From: Plecoglossus altivelis
Taxonomy: Eukaryota; Chordata; Actinopteri; Osmeriformes; Plecoglossidae
DNA: 64,000 bases
Direction of reading: 5' to 3'
NCBI GenBank assembly: GCA_036571765.1
Contig: BROE01000001.1
Coordinates: 2,055,573-2,119,572, forward strand
Shown here in pieces: positions 31,258-44,615 of this stretch. A model generated the notes under the pieces. The model did not search any database, was not told the DNA's origin, and worked only from the letters and a program-made list of their open reading frames with translations. A program made the translations under genes and the position numbers. Numbering within the stretch: position 1 is the stretch's first letter; the number at the start of each line of letters is the position of its first letter.

Positions 31258-34200
31258 ATACATTCATTTATTCAGTCTGTATTTGTGTGTGTATAAAAGG
31301 GCAAGGTTGTTCAGTCTTTCATTATTCCTGAAGCAATTTAGCGGAACTTTTTAGTGCGTAAAACATTTCCACAGAAATGTATGCAGCCAGATACTCTATA
31401 AAGACACTTAGTGCGTACCATTTTGAGTGGTGGGGAACCTCCAAACATCAATGCACCTTTAGCCCTCATCTTCCCTGTCATCCAAACATGTCCCACTCCT
31501 TCACACAAACACGCATTCACATCATATCAACCACTGGCCGGTTCCAGGCTAGGCCCTGCTGGCCCGCTCTCTAGGGAACGCTGTGTAATGCTGCACTGCT
31601 GAGAAAGCGCCATCAAAACATAAATACAACCTCGTCGCATTTCGAACCGTGTAAATAAACAGGGCCACCCAAATTTCTAATTAGAGCTGGTGTGGAAGGC
31701 AGGAAGCAGGCTAGCGCTGGAAAGCCTTCCCCCCCCCAATCCTCCCCTCCCTCCTCCAGCCTACCTCCTCCCCCGTAGGGTGTCTGGGTGAGTAGGTGAG
31801 TTTTGGGGCGGTGGGGGGCAGGCGCAGAGGAGTGCACCACCCACCTCCCTGGGCTAATCCATGCTCCCGTGTTTCTGCAGAGGACCAACTCTCCAGACTG
31901 GTTTCTGCTGAGACTGGACAGCTGGAGGGGAGACAGCCAACCCCCCCCCCCCCCCCCCCCCCCCCAGTGCTCATGGTATCTGCAGCATCAGGTCTGACAG
32001 GCTGGCTGACACACCAGGGATCCAGGGGACATCTTTACAAGCTGAGACATGGACGGGCGCCGACAGGGAGGGTTCAACTCAGAAATGGCTTTCCTTCTCA
32101 CACAGCTTGAGCTCTCTCGGCCCCTCCCTTCCTCTGTCTCTCTCCCACTGTCTCTATTTCATTCCTCCCCTCTCTTTTTCACCTATTACACAAGCTGTTC
32201 AGCTTTTCAGGTACCACCCTCCCTAGATCCACTGTAAACTCGAACCTGACCTGACCCCCCCCCTCGCCCCCCACCTCCCCTCCCCTCCTCCACCCATCTT
32301 ATCTGGCCCATCAATTTTATCAGGTTCTCTCTCTCTGTGGTTGAAATGAGGCATTCTCACTGTAATTCCAGCAGTTCTGGGAACGACTCAGCAACAGCTA
32401 CCCCCCCCCCTCCACACCTCCCCCCACCCCTCAGACCACCCAGGCACTGGACTCTGGTAGTGTGAGTTGAGCAGAGGCCTGGACATGATAAGGCATACTG
32501 GTACCTCTCTCCTGGGAGAGACAGTTCTCTAATAGTGCGGTGGAGATTGACCCGATAAGTTGTGAATCAAAGAGGACAGCCTCACTTGGAGGCCCCGCTG
32601 TGTGGCCCTGCGCCGGCACTCTCAGAGTGAGGCTAGAGGCCAGGTATTGCAGGACCTGGGCAGCCAACGCAAACACACAACCACTCCTCGTGTGCCCTGT
32701 CAAGTCATAATGTCCTCTGCCAGTGGTCATGTTCACACCAAACTACTGATAGGATGAGGACTGCCTTGTTTAATTACTCAATTTCCTTCCAAAGGTGGAA
32801 AGGGATTTGGGGATTTTTTCATTTGCCTCCCATTTGCCAACCTTCTCAAACAAGCCCTGGGATGAAGTAAGCGTCTGCATTTTACATGTGGAAGGATTTC
32901 ATTTACTTTTTGGAATTTTTTTGTAACATCAGTATTCTTTTGTAGGTCTCCCCTACATGGTTGGCAACCTTCGGACCAAAAAAACGAACCGCCACTGTCA
33001 CCGTCCTGAACCGCCACCGACCAGGCTTGCCGTCCTGTGATGCCGTGTGGTCACTGATACCCTGGTCTGTGGATGGGTTGCCAGGTTCCTCCTCATTCCA
33101 CCCTCCATTGTTCAGTGTTTATGTTTGATTGGTCTGTGTCTGCTGTGTTTTTCCCCCAGGCTCCCATCCAGCCACACAGGAAACAGCCAGTCTAAACAGT
33201 GGGCAGGGGAAAACCTCCTTCCCCTCTACCCTGGGCTGGGAGCTCAGTATAAACAGATAGGGGTTCACCGTAGAGCTGAGATCTGTGAAAGTCAGAGTTG
33301 TCAGTCAATTGAGGACTCCACATTCCAGGGCTGCAGAGGACAAAAAAATGGCTACGGAAAAAATCTAACTGAAATAATTACTTTCCTATCCAGTTTTATC
33401 AATGTGATACAGGTTTCACATTTCAGTTTGCGTGTACTACTGTGGGAAATTAAAAACTTCAAGGGGCACAGTGTGGACTGGCAACTCTGTAATTAGATCT
33501 GGTGGATGGGGGAGGATCTATCCCAGAATCCTCTCTGAGAGGCCAAACCTTGCTACAGTTACAGGACAACACAGGATATTAGCCTGGTTCCAATACAGGA
33601 GCTGGATTGACCGTTCGAGGCCCTCCAGCAGGTCAGAGACACCTGGAGCAAGTATGAGACACTGACCAGTCAATCAGGGAGATCAGCTGTTGTTCTAGCC
33701 TTGCGTCTCTCCAACACCGCTGAGGACACAGTCTCCTAGGAGGAGGATGTAGCCCATAACCAAACATAACAAGGCAGCGTTCATGTGTAACCGCATCACC
33801 TTCTTCGAGGTGTAAAAACGAAAAAAGGACGCACTGCGAGATTTGCACTAATATTGACCTTCCATTAACAGAGACTTCCAGCCTCTGTCTGGGATAAGCG
33901 TTAAAACCTCCTGGAACCCTCTGGGAAACAAAGTTTTGAACAGCAACATGGTGGTTTGAACAACCCCGGTTAGAACAATAAGCCAGGTTCTGGTGCGGTT
34001 CTGGAAAGACCCTGGTTCTGGTTTATGTGGGTCTGCACAACATGGCTTGGTACTAAGGTTCCACCGGTGTCCACATGTGGTTCGAGTTACTCTAACATTG
34101 GGCGTGTTTACTTACAGCATATTCATTTGCAGTGTGATGATCAGCTAGATTAGCTACGAGCCTGTCTACGGCTCGTTATGAATGGGACACTTGTGTCTTT

Positions 34201-34560
34201 GGTTATTTGAATCAACCTGGTCTTAAGTTGTGTTTTCGAGGCGAATGTCAAGAATGTGGTTATAAAAGTAGAAAATCTGAGAACAATATTGGTTACGGTG
34301 TGGGACTTACTTAGCGAAAGATGACCTTTAAACAAAATGATACGCTGAAATAAAAGTATTCAGGGGTAAAAGATCAGTGATTCTGATACTTTACCTCATT
34401 GCCCCTTGATTCAAGCATGTGTTGAAAAACATGCGAAGAACGTTTCTTAAGTGGCCAGTGTCGGCCTGGGTAGTCCTGCCTTGTCTGCTATGCGGTAAAA
34501 GGCTCTTAAACTGTATAAATAAACCACTCCAACTGCTCTAATAGAGCCTATTACCTTGTC
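31258..34560. other. Intergenic with C-rich homopolymers, no gene seen
   Basis: A run of 25 C (31941-31965) and several C-rich tracts (32247-32290, 32401-32430) occur. A 149-codon frame near 33047-33496 lacks an ATG start and any recognisable domain. I see no gene. Confidence 0.5.
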
Positions 34561-34588
34561 TTGAACACACGTGCCAAGCCCCTTGCTG

Positions 34589-34603
34589 CCAGTAGGGGGC
34601 ATG
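34589..34603 (+). promoter_or_regulatory. Candidate CTCF site with perfect core
   Basis: CCAGTAGGGGGCATG matches the first 13 positions of CCASYAGRKGGCRSY without error; the last two differ. The core CCAGTAGGGGGCA is a strong CTCF sequence. It lies in the middle of the irf4-foxq1 gap. Confidence 0.5.
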
Positions 34604-36550
34604 TTTGGACGTGTTTGTGAGTCTTGTATGAAAAAGGAGACTGCTTTTTTCCTCGGGAACGCAAAGCAACTCGCACACTCATGTTGTTACCGGTGGTATT
34701 AGAATGAGAGAAAAGCACTACCCTCTCAATTACCCAGCATGCCACAGCCCTGAAGATCGCACTTGATGGTTCATGTTGGTCGTGTTGGACGCACCTATAT
34801 CCCACCAGCCTCGTAAACTTTGACCATATGTGTGTCTGGATGACTGTGTGTGGACGTGTATAATCTGCATTTCACTCCAACTCTATCTGTACCTATCAGT
34901 TCCAACAACCCATTTGTGGCCCCACAGTGACATTTGACTTCAGACAGCATTTGAGCTTTGATCGCCCCCACAGCCTGGCCCTGACAGCATCATCCTCTCC
35001 TGTCCCTTCACTGGCCCCTTCGCGTGCCAACTGTACCAAACAGGGCCACTGTCTGGCTGCTTCATTTACATGGATTAAACAGACAGAACATGGTGCAGCA
35101 GGATTATTGGCCTTGCTCCTGTCAATTTGCCAGATCAACTGGTGTGACTTCTGGTGGCTTAACAGGACAGGGTTGCGTGGTCCTGTTTTGCATGGCCCAG
35201 CCTCCTTTGTGGGGTTCTAAGTATGGGCTGTCTCTCTGGCTCTCTGTGTGAAGGTGATCAGGCTGTCATCAGACTCACGTGCCGTTGCATATCTGTCCTC
35301 CGTTATTCCCTTTAACTCCGATATTACTACGTCAATCTACTCTTTGACTACCATCCCCTTACCACTTAATTCTGCCTAGTCCAGCGCATGGAGCCAGCTC
35401 TGGGCTTGTCAGTGATGGCTGGCCCTTGAGACAAGCGTTTATTTGGCCTGGGAGCACTAGTTATACCCTGTGTGGTCCATAATTATTAGTTTGTTTACAA
35501 GAGTTAACACTGAACCCTATGCATGGCCTGAGGCAGACATTCCAGCTTTCCTTCCTCTTCTCCACAGCTGGAAGAGAGAGAGGATAATGAAGTAAGAAAG
35601 ATGTTCAAAAATATTTCAGCTGGACAGATGTCAAGTGTATATGTGTGTATGTATGTGTGGGTGCATACATGGGTGTATTTACCAGGACTTGCATTATTCA
35701 TACCACTCAAACCTTGACGTATTTCCTTCCACATAACGTCTTCCTGTCTCCTCTTACCTGTAATTGACCCCCACATCGCTGCCGTCTGATTGGGTGAGCC
35801 CCGCTCTCAGGCAGGGCCAAAAGCTTATCCAGGAAGACCCCACGGCGGTAATATATTTGTGGTGAAGTTCAACGGCACACCTTGCCTCTTATCAAACGCC
35901 TTTTGATACGATGCGGCCCTGTCAAAACAAGCTAATGTGAAAACAGGCCAGAGGGGGTTTCTTCTGACGGAATCAAAGTTCTTCGACCGTCTAATCACCT
36001 GCTCACTTCAGTCGTGAACAGGCAGAGGTTAGCTTCTGGAGAATGAGGCGGAAGAGATTTCTGTGGGAACCGTGCTTGAATGTGATTACATGGAATGAAT
36101 CTGAAGAAAATACAGTTGATTGTGTCCTAGGTACACCTTCAGAATGTTTATTTGTATTCGGAAAATAGTAAAGCCATCAACAAGACCTGTTATCAAGGTT
36201 GATGACACAAAGTACAAAGGCAGTAGGATTTATCTTGGAAGTAATCAGAACGACGCCAAGCACTGTGCCATTCTCTTGCATGTCTGCTGCTGGTCACTTT
36301 ATAAAGTACCTGCATATCATTGAACAATCAACCGATCTGTTATCTGAGCACAATGAAAGAACTATCGTTAGTGCCAATCAATTATAGTTCAGTCAGACTA
36401 ATCAGGCGTGGTCGTTTGAAAGAGGGACCGCTTTTATTGTTGTGCACAGATAAGCATACAAGAATAAATCAATATTTCAGACCATGTCACATGTAGGGGA
36501 GATTTGAACTTACACCAACACTTTCTCTTAAAACAGCAGCCGTGAGCGAG
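34604..36550. other. Intergenic, no gene seen
   Basis: No repeat or coding segment is supported. Small frames on both strands lack domains. Confidence 0.45.
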
Positions 36551-36552
36551 AA

Positions 36553-36607
<55 letters not shown>
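36553..36607. repeat. (TGTC)n tetranucleotide microsatellite
   Basis: About 14 perfect TGTC units in 55 bp, followed by degenerate GGCTGG/CTGT repeats. Confidence 0.95.
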
Positions 36608-39600
36608 GAGGCTGAGCGGCTGGTTGGCTGGCCAGCTTGTCTGTCTGTGTGTGTGGGTCTGGACTCTGTAGCGTGACTGGGTAAAACACAGCTGTCAGAA
36701 GGTGTAGAAAGGCCTCTCTGCTGGTCTCAGCTGTAAAAACAGTTAACTAGAAGCTACATACACAGAGAGAGACACACACACACAGCCTCCTTTCAAAAGA
36801 ACGATACAACAGATTTATGTAAAAGGCAGCTCAAGGACTCAAGGCAGCAAAATTGCAATCAAGAAATTTGTGTCTAGACTAGCACACCATAAAAATACTT
36901 ATGATGTATGAGCAGTAAAAATGTTAAGCAGGAAAAAAATCTGAACAGCCACCATAGCCAATGATCTTTGACAGCATGATGTCCTCTCCAAAAACATGTC
37001 CTGTCATTAAAGTCAGTCTGGGCGTGGTTCAGTAGATTATTCTGTATCTGTTAAGATCTTAGCTATCTACATATCAGTATAATTGATGACATATGACTGT
37101 AACCTGGTATAATTCTATCCAATCCTATCAATTCATTTCCTAGAACCAAGAGTTGGCTGATAACAGCAGCTAGCAGGTGCAGTTCGTGCCAACACCAGGT
37201 GACTTATGTGAAGTAAAGAGACAATGATTCAGAATGCAAGTACACAATGAACGGACTTACAGTAACACTATAACACCCAGATCACACATATCCTCTCCTG
37301 TCTGGTAACAGACATCCATCATTTGTTGAGGACAAATTATGATGTAAAACAGCAAGACTTTGTGAGCACAGATTGACATGGTTTGAAAGCATTTAATTTG
37401 CTCCTTTACCATGAGATGGTTAGAGGTTGAAGAATAACTGCTGTCCATTAAAACGCATAGTCCAAACTGCATCTCGGAGGCTCTTGTTTTCTGTGTCTGG
37501 AGGATATTTACAGTTCCTGTCAGGGCCTGCAGGCTGGAGCAGAACGTTTTATGCAACTCCCAGAAAACATATGGACAACGCTACACTCCCTGTAGATCAC
37601 ATGCGATGTAATATAATGGCACATAACTGGATGGTACAACATCACGTTCAAGCCCAGCTCATATAGAAAATAACAAAATCCCATTCCAATTTGACAGTCG
37701 AAACAACATTTTTATGTTAAATATCCCCCACCAATCAACCACAGTTTTCCTTCTAATAAAAACGAGATCTTCTTGATCTTCTCAGGTACTCATTTAATTA
37801 GAGCCTTTGTCTGCCTTTCACACGAGCGTTTACGTTAAACTTGTTCAGTCGAATCTAGGATGTTGCGGTGAATAGAGCCAGAATAACTGCAGGAGTGGAG
37901 CAACGACATTATCCAAGCATCCCTCAGAGACAGTCTCAGCCAAAGCTCCACTCCCCCCATCTCAAGTAACCTGGGACAGAACTCACCCTCATGAAGACAG
38001 GCCACATAATCACCTCATTCTGCTGGTGTGTCAGTCAGCTCTGGGTGCACGGCTGTTAATCAGAGACGCATGGGAGTTGCTCTCATTATGGAAGTGTTTG
38101 AACTCTAAGGTTACGCATCTCTACTAAAGTAACAAAAGACGAGCCGTTTAATGTCCACGCTTTCCTCCCAAGCCTCTGTTTGTGACAGTATTACGCAATA
38201 AGGTTGGCCATATTTACTTGGAAATGGGCCAGGGGGTTTATGGACTCATGGATTCAAGGTGGAAATAAAGTACAGTGTTGCAATATAGAATCAAGCAGAT
38301 TGGTTGTAGTTGTACAATCAGCCAGCCAGCCTGACAATCATTCAGCCAACCAACCAGCCAGCCAACCAGCTAGCAAGCCAGTCAGCCTGGTCTGCTTATG
38401 TACCTAAACCCACATTGCGTGCCAGACAGGAGTCACCCATGTCAACACATCAGCATGGAACCACGAGAGCATGAGTCACTTGTGTTTACTGAGTAGAAGG
38501 TTTCTCTCTGTCTCCCCCACACACTCTTCAGTCATCCCTTACCTCATTTGGATCATCTATGCAACCACTACAGAACAATAGGGAGGAATGTCAGGTCTGT
38601 TCGTGTGCGTGCCCCATTGCCTATCTTTAGACTGTTTACATGAGACTTGCCAGACAGCTTTAAAGACACCCATGGTGTGTGTCTGCCTAAAAACACAAGG
38701 AGCCAACTAGCTTTAATAAACAAACAGAATGAAGATGCTGGTTGCCTCCATTGAGAGAGATATTGATATGACCCAAGATGGTAGTCCCTGTTCATTATTG
38801 TACTTTTCCTTCATCAACAAACAGGTGTTACTCCCTCCCAGGCAAACACTCCTCTACATGCCTACATGCCCGCCCATACCCCATGAAATGTAAACACATG
38901 ACCAGAACAGGTGACTGCCAGACTAAATGTAACTTCATACCTGCAGAATACACAACTTGGACATTTTTTAACCTATCCCAGGAAAATAATAATGATAGGG
39001 TAAATGAATAAAAATCCACTTTCCTTAGTTGCGGAATAGATGAATTAAATGAATTAAATTGTGCTATGGAGGATTCTGACTTTACATTTTTTCCAAAACC
39101 GTTAACTGTCACATGCCATTCTGGCCAAAGCCTTCCATTTCCTGGTCACTAACATGTGACTTTTCTAACGCAATACATGACATGCTGGTTGGCTGAGGTT
39201 CTTGTTGAGACTTTGAATTTCCCTTGTTTGTTTGCTGAGGCGGGATATGAGAGGGTTGTGAAGAGCAGAACTTTTCCTGTTCTGCTGCAAAGAAAATGAC
39301 AGTGTTCATCGTTTGCTACAGCAAACATCAACAGCAATTATTGCATTACAAACATCCTCTTTTAGTCCAAAATGACCTACTTAGAGCTGACATGATTACA
39401 AATCACGATTTTGTTTCATGACGAATCCCATTCCAGTTACGGACAGAGGGTCAAAACAATTGGCAAAAAAAAGTTCCACACGTGGCGTATGTAACCATGG
39501 TGATCTGACCATAAAAGAATCGTGCGCTCTTTTTCTCTATCAAGAAGATTTGAAAGCTAACCTCTGAGTGATGTGAATCGATTCATCCTGCGGTTCCTGA

Positions 39601-42600
39601 CCAGTATTGAACATGGATAATCTCCCGTCCATTGTGAGTGTATCTGGCAGTCAGACAGTGACTTGTCCAACGCTACATTATCAGAAGATCACCACCACAC
39701 CCATACATGGCCTCGCCTCTGATGTTGGCCTTGAAGAGAGAACACTAGGCACACACAATGCAGACACACACTCTCACACACACACATACACACACATATA
39801 CTGAGACTACAATACACCTGAGCATATTGCTTGTAATGGGATGGCAGTTCTCTTTCTGCACTTTGATCCCACCGTTCATGTTCTCAGCGATCCTCTGAGT
39901 AGTTCGGTCTTCTTTGTGTTTTCTAACTACTCCCCTCTTTCATTCTTTGGAGGCTGTCCTGGAGTGAACCGTTTGAATAAAGGTCAGCCTGTGAAAAGAT
40001 GCCAGTGCCTAGAGTATTCCTTTTTATAGTAAGCCCATTTGCACACAACATCAAGTGAAGCACAGCTCATCGTGTCTGTATGTGCTCTTTCTTTCTGGTC
40101 TATTCTGTTCAGCGTGGCCTGGCAACTATGAGCATGCAATATGGCCAAATGTGCAAAGCTGCATTTTTCAAGTGTCCAACATTTCACAGAAAGCATATAA
40201 CTAAGTGAAAACTCACCAAGCATTAACATTCCTGAGTCTGTAAAATCACCCGCAGTGTCTAAGGGGTTCACTCCTGCACCAAGCCTGAGGTCGTACACTC
40301 ACCAACTGTCAGCTGCAGCCTAACTTATTGCACCTGTGCTGCCTGGTATGGCAGCTATTTTCTAAAGCGTATTTTCACTTTTTTCAGAGAAACTAGAAAG
40401 GCTATGCCATTCCAGTCAGGCTTCAACAAGTGTTTGGATCTTAAGAGTGAGTAAAACCCTCGAGAGAAACATACACATGGCTTATTCATCAGCCAAACAC
40501 CTCATTCAGACACTGTAAACGATGGTTGTGCCAGTTGGACATGATCCTGTCGAGCTTCAGTTAGGTACATCCATCCCCCCCAAAAAATGCCAGCACAACA
40601 TCAGCCTCTCACGTCTGTCTAAAAGGTCACGATGCTATTGTGAGAGCTTTTCCTTCGAGTCGGGCCTTCTGGCTTCAGTTTGTGTTGTTTTCTTGGCTGT
40701 TGTTGTCAAAGGGGTTCTGAGCTGAATGTAGATCCTTTTGACAAAGGCTTTGTTTAGGTCTGGCTTGTGAATGTGACAGGCTTTGTAACGGCTTGAGGGC
40801 AGAGGGAGGAAGTTCTTTCATCGCGCCCGCCTCTTTGGAGTTTGACCCTCCATTGTTGAACACAGGTCCACTTCACGCGTCTTGATTGAGTTCCCAGATC
40901 ATCCAGAGCATTATACGCAGATATCAATCCTGTTGGCGCGATTGTTGATGCACTTCAAAGTCAACTGGATGTGATGTATTAAAGGAATAAACTACAGCTG
41001 GCAAAAGCGACACGGTGGGTCTTCATTTTGAATGTGTCACTCGACCGCCTGAAACATCGCTCAGAACTTCAGGTGGGGAAAATCAGTGCAGTGTTTCTAA
41101 AGTCTTGATTAGAAAGCTTTTCTTTTTGTCAGGAGTGAGTGTAGGAGAGGAGTCTCAGAGTTCAGTAGTGGAAACAGCCTGTGATGACATCACAAGGACA
41201 AGTCTTCCTGTTCCTCTTGTGCTCCGGTGCCCTTCCTCTCTCTGATGTCACAGGCCAGGTCGAAGGTAAGAGACCGACCAAAGACCCCCTAGAGAGAGAC
41301 CCCTGTCCAGTCGAGTGACAAAAATAGAACCGACCCCGCCTCCCTGCGATTCACCTAGCCCCTCTCCGACCCTTGCTCCAACCCCCCCATCCCCGCCCCC
41401 TCCCCCACCCCGCCCAGCCCAGACAAACACTGGGGTGTAGAAAAGAAAACATCCTCTCCTACAGTTGTCCTTCTGCCAGCTTGACCTCCTGGGAAAGGTA
41501 GAGTGGGACCCCAGCTGAGCTTCCCTGAGCACACATTCCCTGTTTACAACAAAGTAGGCCAGGTGACCACAGGCACAAGCTTTTACGTCACCAACTGACA
41601 AAAAAACGCGAACCGACCAAGACCGCAGGGAACCAGTGAAACACTGGTCCAGACGAGTATACTAAACCAGAACTGTGCCCATAACAATACGAACCCAAAC
41701 AAAGCAATCAACAAGGAAATTATGAAAATTCACCAACCAACTGGTCTGTGTTATATCTTGCCATTTTGTCACTGTATGACAGTACAGCAGCTGTACTCTG
41801 CAGCGCTGTGTTGTTAAGGCCTGAGTAAGCTGTGCGTGAGATCACTGTTTGTGTCTGGGCTTGTTTATGTTTCTGTGATCTGTCAGCGTGTCCCTGGGCC
41901 TTTCAGAGCTCTGCTCCCGCCCTCTACTCCCTCTCCTAAATATGTCCTACTGATAACGAGACCGGCTTTGGCAGGTGTTTCCTTGTAGGCCACCACCAAA
42001 TCCTCTGCTTGAAGTGATAGACGTTAACACACCCTGACTGCTCCAGGGCAGCCCCGGAATGTTCCTCAGCCCTTCTTGAGAAGACTCGAGAGGACTTGGA
42101 AAACACCTGATTTCAAGGGCTCAATACAACACTAAAGTATTACATAAAACAATGGTTTAAATGTGGAAGAGCGTATTGGGTGCTTTCAATCATCTCCATC
42201 TTTGTGGTTGGGAGTGAAGAGCCAGGGAGAAAGAGATGTGAAGACGAACAGGGAGTTCAGTCTGACCTCCCTGACCAGCACACACAGTCCAGCGCATCAC
42301 ATTCTAGCTATACTACCGGTCCTGTTTGACTAGTGTCTAACTGGTCTAACCGAATCATCAAAGGCCAACGTTTCACCGTGCGGCTGTAATGTTTTCTACC
42401 CTTTCATCAGGAATGTTTATATAGACAACTGTTCAGAGCACGTTGAAGCCTATCTGATGACGCAAATCTAATGGCTGGAGACTGAATCATGAAATGGGGT
42501 GGAACTTGATCTCTCACGCACCTTGGTGGCCATGGGGGGTGGTAGTGCACATCAACCTCCTGTCTCTGATGAAAGGATGTCGGACTAATCTGGGAGAATC

Positions 42601-43400
42601 TGTCACCTGGACAGCAAACAGGAGAGGCTGTGTCACACTCTTTTATGGCTGTAGGTTTTGGGAAGGAGTGATGGGAAAAAATGGTTGCAGTTTGACACTC
42701 ATCGTATTTTCTCTCTCTCGATCGCTCGCCCGCTCTCATCTTCTCCAAATCTATGCTGACTTGTGAGAACGGCCTCATTCACACCGACTGCATTCTCCTC
42801 ATGTTAGACATGTCACGTGTCAAGACAGATAAACATTAGCAGAGGAGGTGTTTAAACAAAATAGAATCCCTCACTTCCAATTTGTAAATGAACTATTGAC
42901 ATGGGTAGCTTTTGCTTTATGGCGCTGCCAAATTATACAAAACTGTGTTCACTTGCTGTACTAAGCTTCACCGGACTGGTATTATACCTGAGGCAATAGT
43001 CACATTTATACTAAGACCCAGCAACAGGTGTGTCTACAATGGTCTTCAGATACTGGATAACATGCATTAGTTGTGGCTTTTCTTTGTCTGTTGATATATA
43101 ACATTACCAGGGTCCAAAGGTACCAGAGGAGACCTGGACTATAGGTCGAATCTGCCTCTGAGTCCCTTTCCAGAGTGGTTACATTCCTTGGACTGACGCA
43201 CATGATGACGTCTGTAACCTGACAGCCCGTATAGCTCTACACAAATCATTAGAGATTATTAGGAGGCTAAAAGCTAGACAAGGAGGCATCTGTGAGACTA
43301 ACAATTGCAGGTTATTTTTAGCCTGGATGTGTCATAGAAGAAGCCCCGAACAAAACCACAGAAAAAAGAGATCAGGTGGGAAACATGAACACGCCCTTCC
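36608..43400. other. Intergenic, no gene seen
   Basis: It contains a degenerate CAGC/CAAC tetranucleotide tract at 38318-38385, a CA run at 39760-39800 and a C-rich tract at 41375-41415. No coding segment is recognised on either strand. Confidence 0.45.
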
Positions 43401-43414
43401 TGACACATTATCCC

Positions 43415-43449
43415 TCACACACACACTCTCTTCCTCTCCCTCCCCCTCC

Positions 43450-43490
<41 letters not shown>

Positions 43491-43509
43491 AACACAAACA
43501 CACACAAAC
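43415..43509. repeat. Compound CA-CT-CA microsatellite
   Basis: A short (CA)n run is followed by about 12 CT units (43450-43470) and then about 12 CA units with AA interruptions. Confidence 0.9.
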
Positions 43510-43926
43510 TCATTGACTCAAACATTCCGGAATAAACCGTGGATTGATCATGTTTAATTTACTCATACTGATCTATGCGTTACGGGAAGCTTTAAGGGAA
43601 CTCCTTCACAAACATTTAACTATTCCGTCCTGGTGACCTATAATTATGAAACCTTCCAGGAAGCTAATTCCACCATACAATAACAACAGCAGGTGTCAGT
43701 AACCGTAAAGCATCGGTGTATGATGAGGGCAGCCACCTGTAGCATTTTCAGAACTGGGAAACCAGGTTCAGGTCAATGTCACCACAGGGAACATCCTTTT
43801 CTAATGGACATGACTCACTCACCGCACAAGACAAGCCAGTGTTCATCAACCCAACTGAGTGGCCTGAAGTTTCCACTGAGAGAAGGATTCATTTCTCAGT
43901 CATGGTTCTCCACATTGAGGCTGTAC

Positions 43927-43944
43927 GGGGGGGGGGGGGGGGGG
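43927..43944. repeat. 18-G homopolymer
   Basis: Eighteen consecutive G. Length is likely polymorphic or error-prone. Confidence 0.9.
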
Positions 43945-44529
43945 CTGCCTGTCCGTAGCTCCAGCTGAGATGCACAAGCAAATTGAGATTCTCCATGACA
44001 ACCAGGAGAAAGAGGCAGCATTGCTGACGAGGCTAAAACAGGTTAAGCATGAAAGCTAGGAGTTGCCTGCTCGCTGACACAGCTACTTAAACATGGATTT
44101 GCAAACCATGTTTAACAAGCTCCCTGTGTGTAAAGCCCTTGATACCGGCCTTGATACCGGCCCGATGTTTGACTGGATTCGATATCTGCTGTTCTGTAAC
44201 AAACACCTCATCAGTCATCTCTTGGAATCAGACTGTAGGCTAGGGAATGGCTCCTACCATATGGAAACATGAGAAGAAGGGTGGGCTTTTGTATGGCAAC
44301 TGTGCTGCTGGTTTACTGTGACTGACATCACCCTCTTCACACAAGTGACAAGGTTGACAGTGATACTGTGACGCACACAACGATGAGAACAAATTTCCCC
44401 TGAGACAAAAAACCATGCAGTGGCTGAGGATTTCCCCAAAGCTTTCCTGGACCACAGGCCAAGATTGTTCCTTAAGACAACAACAAAATGTTAAAACGCA
44501 TGTATGGTGCTGCTGCTTCAGTCAGTGTG

Positions 44530-44615
44530 GTCTCAAAGTGAGGAAGGCCGGCTGGATGAGGTGTGGGAGGGCCTGGTGAATGAGGTGTTGGAGGGCCTGC
44601 CGGAGTAGGCCTGCC
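44530..44615. repeat. Short minisatellite, about 30-bp unit
   Basis: Two to three diverged units of the form GAGGTGT(G/T)GGAGGGCCTG, separated by CCGG/TGAAT spacers. Its minus-strand frame gives repetitive GPPTPH peptides and is not a gene. Confidence 0.55.

Noticed and set aside
33047..33496. 149-codon + frame
   Set aside because: It has no ATG start, no domain and no splice context.
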